Notes: generated by a model from the letters alone, not told the origin. Positions 1 through 6,057 are shown, counted from the first letter of the stretch. The stretch is DNA of 6,057 bases from Planctomycetota bacterium (GCA_027623615.1 JAQBVH010000224.1:1-6057), one strand, 5' to 3'. Made by a program: numbers and translations.

Positions 1-612
1 GACCTCGTGCTCGCGCGGGACCTGCGCGAGGCCTGGGCGCACGCCGTGCAGCGCCGCCTCGGACCGGTGCTCGCGATCAAGTGGAGCTGGGGCATGGCCG
101 GCGGCTTCCTGGTCTGCCTGCCGCTGCTCGCAGCGGAGCGCTTCTCGTCGGTGGGGGCGGCGCAGGCGATCGGTTGGCTGTATGCGGCCCGCGGCGTGGG
201 AACGGGCATCGGTCCGTTGCTCGCGCGGCGGCTCGGTCAGAGCGACCGGGAGTTCGCGCGCAGCATCGCCGTGTCGTTTCTCATCGCGGCGGCGGGGTAC
301 ACCGCCGCCGCCTTCGCGCCGAACCTGGTCCTCGCCTGCCTCTGCGTCGCGCTGGCGCACACCGGCGGCTCGACGATCTGGGTCTTCTCGACCGTGCTGT
401 GGCAGCGCCGGGTCGAGGATGCCTATCGCGGTCGCGTGCACACCCTCGAGTTCCTCGGCCTGACCCTGTCCTTCGTGGCCTGGGGTTTCGTGAGTGGACT
501 CGTCTTCGACGTAGGCGGGTCCGTCGCCACCGCCCTCCTGGTGACCGCCGCGGGCGCGGCCGCAGCTGGGCCGCTCTGGTGGCGCCGGCAAGCGCATCGG
601 CGCGGGAGCTGA
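1..612 (+). CDS. MFS transporter, C-terminal half (partial, cut by window edge)
   Basis: This is the C-terminal part of a major facilitator superfamily inner-membrane transporter; the substrate cannot be told. The reading frame is open at base 1, so the gene starts outside the window; the GTG at 7 is just an internal codon. The roughly 200 visible residues contain about six hydrophobic segments (near residues 28-46, 52-74, 87-103, 107-128, 150-170 and 172-190), as expected for helices 7-12 of a 12-helix carrier. A basic loop, LLARRLGQSDRE, follows the second segment. The stretch RRVEDAYRGRVHTLEF before the last helix pair resembles the conserved RGRV loop of the MFS_3/EntS-like exporter group. 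The C-terminus is basic and cytoplasmic (WWRRQAHRRGS). The stop is TGA at 610-612. It converges on the acetyltransferase gene across a 3-nt gap, with no terminator between them. The MFS call is firm; export rather than uptake is inferred from the family resemblance only. Confidence 0.85.
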   Translation, partial: DLVLARDLREAWAHAVQRRLGPVLAIKWSWGMAGGFLVCLPLLAAERFSSVGAAQAIGWLYAARGVGTGIGPLLARRLGQSDREFARSIAVSFLIAAAGYTAAAFAPNLVLACLCVALAHTGGSTIWVFSTVLWQRRVEDAYRGRVHTLEFLGLTLSFVAWGFVSGLVFDVGGSVATALLVTAAGAAAAGPLWWRRQAHRRGS

Positions 613-615
613 CGC

Positions 616-1236
616 TCAGTCCTGGGAGAGCGGGCGACCGAGCCCGTCGTAGAGGCGCAGCGTGCGCGCGTCGTAGGGGGCAGGCACCTGCTCGCCTTGG
701 ACGAGGGTGAACGACTCGAGGTCGAACCAGCCATCCTCGATCTCGAGGCGATTGCGCAGCAGGCCCTCGTGGCGAAAGCCGAGCTTCTCGGCGACGCGAA
801 TGCTCGCGTCGTTTCCCGGCTGAACGCGCAGCTCGACGCGGGCGACGGCGAGGTGCTGGAGCGCGACTCGCGACAGGAGCGCGGCGGACTCCGTGGCGAG
901 GCCCTGATTGGTGTGCTCCTCGGCGATCCAGTAGCCGACCTCCATGCCGCCTGCACCGCAGCGACCGTGGAGGCCGGCGCTACCCGCCAGCGTGCCATCC
1001 GGGAGCGTGAGCCCGTAGACGTAGTCCTCGCCCTTGTCGAAGGCGGCGCGCCGGTCGCGCACGAAGTCGAAGTAGCCGTCGAGGGTGATCTCATCCCGGG
1101 CCCAGGGCATCCAATTGGAGAGGTAGGCCTGGTTCGCCTTGACGAGCGCGTAGAGCGGCTGGACGTCGGCGAGCTCCCAGGCTGCGAGGGTGAGGTGCTC
1201 GCTCTCGATCCGGTAGGGGATGCGCTTGCCGTCCAC
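616..1236 (-). CDS. GNAT family N-acetyltransferase, RimJ/RimL type
   Basis: A predicted cytoplasmic GNAT acetyltransferase that would move an acetyl group from acetyl-CoA to an amine; RimJ/RimL-type enzymes act on protein N-termini, but the substrate here is unknown. The 206-residue length fits the family. Visible marks: ESEHLTLAAW at residues 11-20, the family's usual opening (ETERLxLR); NWMPWA at 41-46; motif A, GYWIAEEHTNQGLATES, at about 101-117, covering the acetyl-CoA pyrophosphate loop (N-Q-G-L-A-T); and motif B, NDASIRVAEKLGF, at 142-154, the typical C-terminal signature. The start chosen is GTG at 1236, which puts the domain about 10 residues from the N-terminus. The frame stays open upstream to 1461, but those 75 residues are arginine-rich, look non-coding and would overlap the divergent gene. 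No clear Shine-Dalgarno sequence precedes the GTG. The gene converges with the MFS gene and diverges from the outer-membrane protein gene. Confidence 0.88.
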   Translation of the reverse strand: MDGKRIPYRIESEHLTLAAWELADVQPLYALVKANQAYLSNWMPWARDEITLDGYFDFVRDRRAAFDKGEDYVYGLTLPDGTLAGSAGLHGRCGAGGMEVGYWIAEEHTNQGLATESAALLSRVALQHLAVARVELRVQPGNDASIRVAEKLGFRHEGLLRNRLEIEDGWFDLESFTLVQGEQVPAPYDARTLRLYDGLGRPLSQD

Positions 1237-1342
1237 CGAAGCAGCGTAGCAAGGCGAGACGCCAGGTAAATGCAGCGTGGAAACGCCTCGGTCGGCTGTC
1301 ACGGGCCCGTAGAATCCTTCGCCCCCGAGCCTGCTCCTCACC
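1237..1342. promoter_or_regulatory. Divergent intergenic spacer with candidate start signals
   Basis: These 106 bases separate the start codons of the acetyltransferase (leftward) and the DUF5916 gene (rightward), so promoters for both should lie here. For the rightward gene, TAGAAT at 1310-1315 resembles a -10 box, 28 bases ahead of the ATG, but no good -35 box stands at the right distance. A 10-bp perfect palindrome, ACGGGCCCGT (1301-1310), abuts it and could be an operator or chance in GC-rich DNA. A small GGCG-aga-CGCC inverted repeat lies at 1253-1263. No Shine-Dalgarno sequence is obvious for either gene. The regulatory role follows from position; the specific boxes are weak guesses. 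Confidence 0.25.
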
Positions 1343-3547
1343 ATGCGAATGGCCCTTCGTCCTGCCCTCCCGCTGCTGCTCTGCTTCCCCACGCTGGCGA
1401 CGGCCCTCGCCCAGAAACCCCAGGTGACGCCCCTGCGCCTGGACGGAACGGTCGACGTCACGGTCGACGGTCAGTTCACCGAGGCGTTCTGGGCTCAGGC
1501 GCCGGTCATCGGCAGCCTCACGGTCACCGAGCCCGTGGAGGGCGCGACTCCGACCCACCCGACGGAGGTGCGCCTGGCCTACGACGAGGAGAACTTCTAC
1601 GTAGGCATCACCTGCTTCGACGACCCCGCCGAGGTGCGCGCGCGCCAGATGGACCGTGACGCGAACGTGCGCTACGACGACGTGGTCGAGATCTGGTTCG
1701 ACACCTTCGCGTCGGAGCGCTTCGGATTCTGGTTCCAGATCACGGCGGGAGGCTCGCGCGGCGACGCCTTGCTCGCCGACAGCGGCTCCTCGTTCAACAA
1801 GAGCTGGGATGGCATCTGGTACGGCCGCTCCCAGGTGACGGACCAGGGCTGGCAGGCCGAGCTCGAGCTGCCGTTCAAGACCCTGGCCTTCCGGGAGGGC
1901 TCGGAGGTCTGGGGCTTCAACGTGCGCCGCAAGCGCATCGCCAACGGTGAGGACGCGCGCTGGGCGAGCCCGAAGGTGGCCTATTCCTTCTTCAGCCTGG
2001 CGGAGGGGGGCCTCTTGAGCGGCATGACCGGCATGCGTCAGGGCATGGGCCTGGACGTGACCCCGTACGCCAAGGCCGGCGTCCGCAAGGACCACGAGCT
2101 GACCAACCCGGACTACGCCGACGACTTCGACGCGGGCCTCGACGTGGCCTGGCGTCCGACGCCGTCGATGAACGTGCGGTTGACGACGAACACTGACTTC
2201 GCCGAGACCGAGGTCGACGACCGGCAGGTGAACCTGTCGCGCTTCCCGCTGTTCTTCCCGGAGAAGCGCGACTTCTTCCTCGAGGACGCGGGCATGTTCG
2301 AGTTCGGGCCGGCCAGCGGACGGGGGGGTGGAGGTGGTAGCGGCGGCGGCGCCGCGCGTCCATTCTTCTCGCGCACGATCGGCCGCGACGCGGACGGCAA
2401 CGCGGTGCCCATCCTGGCGGGCCTGAAGTTCACCGGGCGCATGGGCGACTGGAACGTGGGCATCCTCGAGACGCGCGTCGACGGGTACACCCTCGACGAC
2501 GACGCCGTGGGCGAGCGCTCCCTCGGCGTCGTGCGCGTGTCCCGAAACTTCGGCGGCGAGAACTCGGCCGGGGTCATCCTGACCCACGGCAACCCGGAGG
2601 AGGACGGGACCGCGGCGACCTACGGCGCGGACTTTCGCGTCGGCTCCACGCGCCTGTTTGGGGATGGACACTCCGGCAGCCTGTGGGGCTTCTACCTGAA
2701 CACGGACAACGAGGGCAGCCCGGACGGGGCCTCCTATGGCCTCAAGGCGCAGACTCGTTCTGCAGTGTGGGAGCACACGGCCGAGGCGTACGTCAACGAG
2801 CAGAACTACGACCCGCGCTTGGGCTTCGTGCGCCGCACAGGTGTCGAGCACTACCGCTACGAGCTCGAGTTCACCCACCGCGGCGGACCGGACGACCGCT
2901 TCCGGATCGTCGAGTTCCAGGTCGCGCCCCACTACGACCAGGACCAGACGGGGTTCGAGGACCGCTTCGCGCTGCCGGTCACGTGGCTCAACCTGCAGCT
3001 GCAGAGCGAGGACTCGGTCTCGATCGAGACCGAGTGGTTCGAGGAGACCCTGGACGAGGGCTTCGACCTGTCGGACGCGGTGTTCGTCGGGCCGGGCGAC
3101 TTCGACGGAGTGACCCACACCCTGCGCCTCAGCGCGAACGAGCGCCGGCGGGTGACCGGCAGCGCGCGCATCGAGGTGGGGGACTTCTACGGTGGCGACA
3201 TCTTCCGCTGGTCCGTGGAGCCGAAGTTCATCCCCTCGAAGTACTTCGCCCTTGGCGTCGGCTTCGAAGACATCCATGCCCGCTTCGACGGGCCGGACCT
3301 GAACACCCAGGTCTTCTCGACCGACCTGGACTTCACGTTCAACCCGGACCTTTCCCTGCGCAACGTGCTGCAGTACGACACGGACTCCGAGGACATGGCC
3401 TGGCAGAGCCGGCTGCACTGGATCCTCAGCCCGGGCCAGGACCTGTTCCTCGTGGGCCTCTTCGGCTGGGACAGGACCAACCGCGACAGCTTCCAGCGCC
3501 TGAACGAAGAGCTGGTCGTCAAGCTCTCCTACACCCTGCGCTTCTGA
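1343..3547 (+). CDS. CBM9-like domain / DUF5916 outer-membrane beta-barrel protein
   Basis: A 734-residue predicted outer-membrane protein of the CBM9-like plus DUF5916 family; the exact role of this family is unknown. A signal peptide is clear: MRMALRP, then a hydrophobic core (about 8-20), and a likely cut after ALA at 23. Residues about 32-215 form a CBM9-like (carbohydrate-binding family 9, DOMON-like) beta-sandwich, seen in DGQFTEAFW (42-50), TEVRLAYDEENFYVGITCFD (74-93) and DDVVEIWFD (112-120). The rest is the DUF5916 barrel, with its hallmark QVNLSRFPLFFPEKRDFFLE at 295-314, FFSRTIGRD soon after, many alternating beta-strands, and a last strand ending in aromatic phenylalanine (KLSYTLRF), the usual signal for BAM-dependent barrel insertion. 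A glycine-rich stretch (GRGGGGGSGGG, 326-336) sits between the hallmark and the FFSR motif. The start is ATG 1343, since the signal peptide begins there; ATG 1349 is an alternative. Length matches the family. It may bind or pass glycans at the cell surface (inference only). Confidence 0.9.
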   Translation: MRMALRPALPLLLCFPTLATALAQKPQVTPLRLDGTVDVTVDGQFTEAFWAQAPVIGSLTVTEPVEGATPTHPTEVRLAYDEENFYVGITCFDDPAEVRARQMDRDANVRYDDVVEIWFDTFASERFGFWFQITAGGSRGDALLADSGSSFNKSWDGIWYGRSQVTDQGWQAELELPFKTLAFREGSEVWGFNVRRKRIANGEDARWASPKVAYSFFSLAEGGLLSGMTGMRQGMGLDVTPYAKAGVRKDHELTNPDYADDFDAGLDVAWRPTPSMNVRLTTNTDFAETEVDDRQVNLSRFPLFFPEKRDFFLEDAGMFEFGPASGRGGGGGSGGGAARPFFSRTIGRDADGNAVPILAGLKFTGRMGDWNVGILETRVDGYTLDDDAVGERSLGVVRVSRNFGGENSAGVILTHGNPEEDGTAATYGADFRVGSTRLFGDGHSGSLWGFYLNTDNEGSPDGASYGLKAQTRSAVWEHTAEAYVNEQNYDPRLGFVRRTGVEHYRYELEFTHRGGPDDRFRIVEFQVAPHYDQDQTGFEDRFALPVTWLNLQLQSEDSVSIETEWFEETLDEGFDLSDAVFVGPGDFDGVTHTLRLSANERRRVTGSARIEVGDFYGGDIFRWSVEPKFIPSKYFALGVGFEDIHARFDGPDLNTQVFSTDLDFTFNPDLSLRNVLQYDTDSEDMAWQSRLHWILSPGQDLFLVGLFGWDRTNRDSFQRLNEELVVKLSYTLRF
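3012..3035. repeat. 24-bp perfect palindrome inside the DUF5916 gene
   Basis: The left half ACTCGGTCTCGA is followed directly by its exact reverse complement, giving 12 matched pairs with no spacer; pairing stops at 3011/3036 (G/G). It lies in the coding frame and encodes part of DSVSIETEW, so it could be an accident of codon choice, or a binding site for a dimeric protein. Confidence 0.9.
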
Positions 3548-3573
3548 CCCGGTAGCGTCCGCGCTACCGGGTC
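3546..3573. terminator. 12-bp hairpin in the convergent gap, possible two-way terminator
   Basis: A perfect 12-bp stem (GACCCGGTAGCG at 3546-3557 pairing with CGCTACCGGGTC at 3562-3573) closes on the four-base loop TCCG, which fits the stable UNCG tetraloop pattern. Its first two bases are the last two of the TGA stop codon of the DUF5916 gene. It also lies about 45 bases past the stop of the opposing gene, so it could end transcription from both sides. No T-run follows on either strand, so it is not a standard intrinsic terminator; it may need Rho, or may protect the 3' end of the mRNA. The hairpin is seen directly; the function is inferred. Confidence 0.6.
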
Positions 3574-3618
3574 CCGACCGCGAGGTGGGTGGGAGTACGG
3601 TGCCGCACCAGGGCGGTG

Positions 3619-5934
3619 TCAGCGGATGGCGCCGGGGGTGTCGAGCAGCTGGGTGTTCGGCACGGAGTTGCCGAACTGGTCGTAGCCGTCGAAGGTCCAG
3701 AGGACTTCCTTGGTGGCGCGGTCGATCTCGACCAGCAGCGGCTGGCCCGGGCCGGCGTGGCAGTTGCCGATCACCAGGTTGCCGTTCTCGAGGACCTCGA
3801 GGGTCGTGACCCAGGCCAGGCGCACGCCCGCGAGGTCGTCCTGGTGCAGGGCCCAGACGATGTCCTTGTCGGGCGTGACCTCGAGCACGGAGTGGCCGTT
3901 GCCCGTCGCGATCAGGGTGTTGCCGCTGAGCAGCCGCACGGCGCCGAAGACGTCGTTGCCGAAGGCCTCGAGGCCGTGCCCGCCCGCCGGCCCGCGGCCG
4001 AACATCGGCACGTCGTAGTCCCAGACGACGGTGCCGTCTGTCGCGTACTCGCGCACGGCGCCGTCCAGCTCATGGCAGACGAGGTAGTTGCCGCTGGCGA
4101 GCTTGCGCGCGAGGCGCGTGTCGTGGTGGTGGTGGGGCTGGTCGACGTGCAGCTTCAGCTCGTGGGTGACCGTCCCGTCGCGCTCGACCTCGATGATGCG
4201 GCCGGGCCCGCTCTCCGCGATCATCACACGGCCTCCGGCGAGGGGCTGGAAGGCGTGGATCTCGACGCGCCGGCCGGCGTTGTCCGGGTTCTTGGTCGCG
4301 TCGTAGGACCAGACGATCGCCTTGGTCGCGCGGTCGATCTCGACGACCTCGTGGTTCCCGCGTTGGACCATCACGTTGCCGCTGTCGAGGACGTGCACGT
4401 CATGGATCCCGCCCCAGGGCACTTCCCACTCGACCGCGCCCTCAGCGTCGAGGATCGCGAGCTTGCCGTTGCCCTGCACGATGAGCGGGTGCCCCTCCAC
4501 TGGCGCCGGCGCGAAGCGGAACGAGAACACGTCGGCGTCCTTCAGCGTGACGTGCATCCGGACCGCGCGACCCGCCAGCTCGTTCACCTCGCGCTTCCAG
4601 AGCACGGGGCGCGCGAGGTCGTTGCCGATGAGCGGCGCGCAGTCCGCGAGGGTGAAGCCCTCGATGGGGGCGCCGTCGACCTCGTTCAGCGCGACGCGCA
4701 CCTCGCCGGCGGCGGAGGTCGCGAAGTTCAAGAGGAGCTCGTCCCCCTCGAACGTGATCGACTTGCTGACCAGCTGCCCGCCCTCGTAGCCGGCGTGCGC
4801 GGACGCGAAACCGTCGAGGCGCAGCGTGTAGCGCCGCACGTGGGCCGTCGGCTGGGCGTAGTCGTGCTGGACGTAGAGCGAGAGCTCCTGCGGCCCGGTC
4901 TGGAGCACGCCGCAGGCCGGGTAGTTCGTGCGCGAGGTCCAGTTCGACAGGCCGATGCCGGGGCGGATGAAGCCTTCGAGGAACTCACGCTGGTAGCTCG
5001 TGCCGCCGCGGCTCGTGAGCAGCACGCCGTCGGAGCAGTCGCTTAAGTAGTCCGGGTCGACGCCGAGCTCCGCGGCCTGCTCCGGGTTGAGCACGCGCCG
5101 GCCGGGGAAGAAGCGCGCGGCGGTCGCGAGGTAGAGGTGCGGCGCGCGGGCGCAGGGCTGGGTCTGGTTGGTGTAGAGGTGCTCGCGCGGCGCGTCCCCG
5201 TACGTCATGTCCGTCGTCTTCGACCAGCTCACGAAGTCGGGGGACGGCGCGCGCGACACCGTGCGGTACCCCTGCCAGCCGCCGCCGGACCAGGTGCGGA
5301 AGTAGCAGACGTACTGCCCCTCGTGCTGCGACCAGAAGGCGACGTTCTGGGAGTCGAACTTGCCGTCGGTGATCACGCCCTGCTCGCTCAAGCGTCGCCA
5401 GTGGATCCCGTCGGAGCTGGCGTAGGGGACCAGCCCGCTGGTCTCGTTGCCGCCCAGGCCCTTGTAGCGCTCGTCGAAGGGCACGCCCGGGCGCGTGTCG
5501 AGCAGCGGCGTGAAGTTGTGGGTGACCGGGCCGATCTCGGCGAGGATGACGTTGTTGGCCTTGCTGCCGCCCGTGTCGAAGAGGCCCAGCTCGGGCTTCT
5601 CCCAGGTGATCCCATCGGCGGACCAGGCCAGGCAGGTGCGCTCAGCCGGAGTGTTGTCCTTCGTCCCCAGCTGCCTCCCGCGATAGACCATGCGGAAGGG
5701 GTGCACCTGGTCGCTTCGGTCATGCAGGACCGTGACGTAGCCGCTGAAGCCGCCTTCCCAGGCCTCGTCGAAGCCCAGCACCTTGCCCCGGTCGACAGGC
5801 GGATGCAGGACGAGCGCCGCCCCCTCGAGCGACTCGATCAGGTGATCGTCGACGAACAGCTCGAGGCGATGACCGAGGTCGATGGGGTCTTGGAGGGCGG
5901 GCAGCAGCACGAGGGAAGTGAGGATGACTGACAT
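3619..5934 (-). CDS. Secreted two-domain protein: GH32-like propeller fused to PQQ/ASST-like beta-propeller
   Basis: A 771-residue exported protein with two beta-propeller domains. After a short hydrophobic N-terminus (MSVILTSLVLLPALQ), residues about 17-474 match a planctomycete family usually annotated as GH32-like or five-bladed propeller hydrolase: LFVDDHLIE (26-34), WSADGITWEKPELG (104-117), SSDGIHWRR (173-181), EHLYTNQTQP (251-260), SDGVLLTSRGG (301-311), and the family's usual end, LKDADVFSFRF (464-474). About ten residues later a second domain (480-771) begins with QGNGKLAILDAEG (487-499). It shows blade-like repeats (DRATKAIVWSYD at 534-545, DRATKEVLWTFD at 738-749), a run of four histidines (601-604), GGHGLEAFGN (651-660) and GNCHAGPGQP (723-732). 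This half resembles PQQ-like/arylsulfotransferase-type propellers, usually a protein of its own. The GH32 catalytic WMNDPNG motif is absent, so enzyme activity is unproven; glycan binding or cleavage is a guess. The start is ATG 5934; GTG 5991 is an alternative that adds an arginine-rich n-region. Confidence 0.88.
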   Translation of the reverse strand: MSVILTSLVLLPALQDPIDLGHRLELFVDDHLIESLEGAALVLHPPVDRGKVLGFDEAWEGGFSGYVTVLHDRSDQVHPFRMVYRGRQLGTKDNTPAERTCLAWSADGITWEKPELGLFDTGGSKANNVILAEIGPVTHNFTPLLDTRPGVPFDERYKGLGGNETSGLVPYASSDGIHWRRLSEQGVITDGKFDSQNVAFWSQHEGQYVCYFRTWSGGGWQGYRTVSRAPSPDFVSWSKTTDMTYGDAPREHLYTNQTQPCARAPHLYLATAARFFPGRRVLNPEQAAELGVDPDYLSDCSDGVLLTSRGGTSYQREFLEGFIRPGIGLSNWTSRTNYPACGVLQTGPQELSLYVQHDYAQPTAHVRRYTLRLDGFASAHAGYEGGQLVSKSITFEGDELLLNFATSAAGEVRVALNEVDGAPIEGFTLADCAPLIGNDLARPVLWKREVNELAGRAVRMHVTLKDADVFSFRFAPAPVEGHPLIVQGNGKLAILDAEGAVEWEVPWGGIHDVHVLDSGNVMVQRGNHEVVEIDRATKAIVWSYDATKNPDNAGRRVEIHAFQPLAGGRVMIAESGPGRIIEVERDGTVTHELKLHVDQPHHHHDTRLARKLASGNYLVCHELDGAVREYATDGTVVWDYDVPMFGRGPAGGHGLEAFGNDVFGAVRLLSGNTLIATGNGHSVLEVTPDKDIVWALHQDDLAGVRLAWVTTLEVLENGNLVIGNCHAGPGQPLLVEIDRATKEVLWTFDGYDQFGNSVPNTQLLDTPGAIR
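3708..3732 (-). repeat. Copy 1 of a near-identical 25-bp repeat in the beta-propeller
   Basis: This segment differs at only one base from 4320-4344, 612 bases away and in the same frame. Both encode the VEIDRATK blade edge. It is an internal repeat of the propeller fold that has kept unusually high DNA identity. Confidence 0.7.
4320..4344 (-). repeat. Copy 2 of a near-identical 25-bp repeat in the beta-propeller
   Basis: This is the partner of 3708-3732 (24 of 25 bases identical, same frame, 204 codons apart). It encodes the blade edge that leads into DRATKAIVWSYD. Confidence 0.7.
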
Positions 5935-6057
5935 GGGAGACCGCCGAGGGTAGCGCTGGGTCCTGCGGATGGCCGAACAATCCCAGGCCACTGGCCCACC
6001 ACCTCCCCCGCCCGCCACCGAGGGTGACTGGGGCGCGCGGCCGCGGGTTGCGGCTTG
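5935..6057. other. Upstream flank of the two-domain gene
   Basis: This 123-base stretch runs to the right edge. The frame of the leftward gene stays open to a GTG at 6018, so part of the flank may be coding if an upstream start is used. It is very GC-rich with a G-run on the minus strand. No convincing -10/-35 promoter, RNA gene or other reading frame is seen. Confidence 0.4.
6001..6006 (-). promoter_or_regulatory. Candidate Shine-Dalgarno for an upstream GTG start at 5991
   Basis: On the minus strand GGAGGT lies nine bases ahead of an in-frame GTG (5991-5989). This is good spacing and better than anything ahead of ATG 5934, which has only a weak GGCGG. Using it would give a 790-residue protein whose N-terminus carries RRTQRYPRRSP before the hydrophobic core. 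The surrounding DNA is a G-rich run, so the match may be chance. Confidence 0.3.

Noticed and set aside
10..30. 7-bp stem around CTCGCGC / GCGCGAG
   Set aside because: It is a short GC-only stem within coding sequence, expected by chance at this base composition.
81..710. 209-codon open frame overlapping the MFS gene
   Set aside because: It is an arginine-rich frame-shifted shadow without membrane segments, whereas the other frame encodes clear transporter helices.
1237..1461. 75-residue N-terminal extension of the acetyltransferase
   Set aside because: The extension is arginine-rich, shows no domain, and would run into the signal-peptide region of the divergent DUF5916 gene. GTG 1236 fits the family's usual start.
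1448..1469. Tandem 10-base repeat ACGGTCGACG
   Set aside because: It encodes the TVDVTVDG beta-strand start of the CBM9-like domain; short and explained by the protein repeat and codon bias.
2993..3004. 12-bp palindrome CTGCAGCTGCAG
   Set aside because: It encodes LQLQ with favoured codons in the DUF5916 barrel; too short and simple to suggest a function.
1091..3418. 775-codon open frame on the minus strand
   Set aside because: It lies antisense to the DUF5916 gene and part of the acetyltransferase. Its translation is rich in Arg, Val, Ala and His with no recognisable domain, which is typical of the shadow frame of a GC-rich gene.
3589..5046. 485-codon open frame on the plus strand
   Set aside because: It is antisense to the fully recognisable GH32-like/propeller gene, has low-complexity composition and no domain; a GC-driven shadow.
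5137..5931. 264-codon open frame on the plus strand
   Set aside because: It is antisense to the N-terminal half of the GH32-like domain, with shadow-type composition and no motif.

Overview
The window is GC-rich (about 70% by eye) and holds four protein-coding genes, the first cut by the left edge. No RNA genes, insertion sequences, CRISPR arrays or other mobile DNA were seen. The best lineage clue is the large gene on the right. Both of its halves match, from memory, protein families common in Planctomycetota and related Verrucomicrobiota: a GH32-like secreted protein and a PQQ-like beta-propeller. The DUF5916-type outer-membrane protein also fits a Gram-negative, GC-rich bacterium of that kind (also found in Gemmatimonadota, Acidobacteriota and Bacteroidota). 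A high-GC planctomycete is the most likely source, but this is inference.

Layout: (1) 1-612 (+), the C-terminal half of an MFS transporter. (2) 616-1236 (-), a RimJ/RimL-type GNAT acetyltransferase, tail to tail with gene 1 across 3 nt. (3) 1237-1342, a short divergent spacer that must hold the start signals of genes 2 and 4. (4) 1343-3547 (+), a 734-residue outer-membrane protein with a CBM9-like domain followed by a DUF5916 beta-barrel. (5) 3546-3573, a strong hairpin in the convergent gap. (6) 3619-5934 (-), a 771-residue secreted two-domain protein: GH32-like propeller, then PQQ/ASST-like propeller. (7) 5935-6057, its upstream flank.

How the genes relate: the gene orientations alternate (+ - + -), so each is probably transcribed separately and none forms an operon here. 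The DUF5916 protein and the GH32-like/propeller protein are both exported and both carry folds linked to carbohydrate binding or hydrolysis. They could belong to polysaccharide handling at the cell surface, but nothing in the sequence proves a shared function. The transporter and the acetyltransferase look like ordinary housekeeping or accessory genes.

I did not find a convincing new biological system. The points most worth a second look are the fusion of two normally separate planctomycete families in one secreted protein, its uncertain start, a 24-bp perfect palindrome inside the DUF5916 gene, and the hairpin that overlaps that gene's stop codon.
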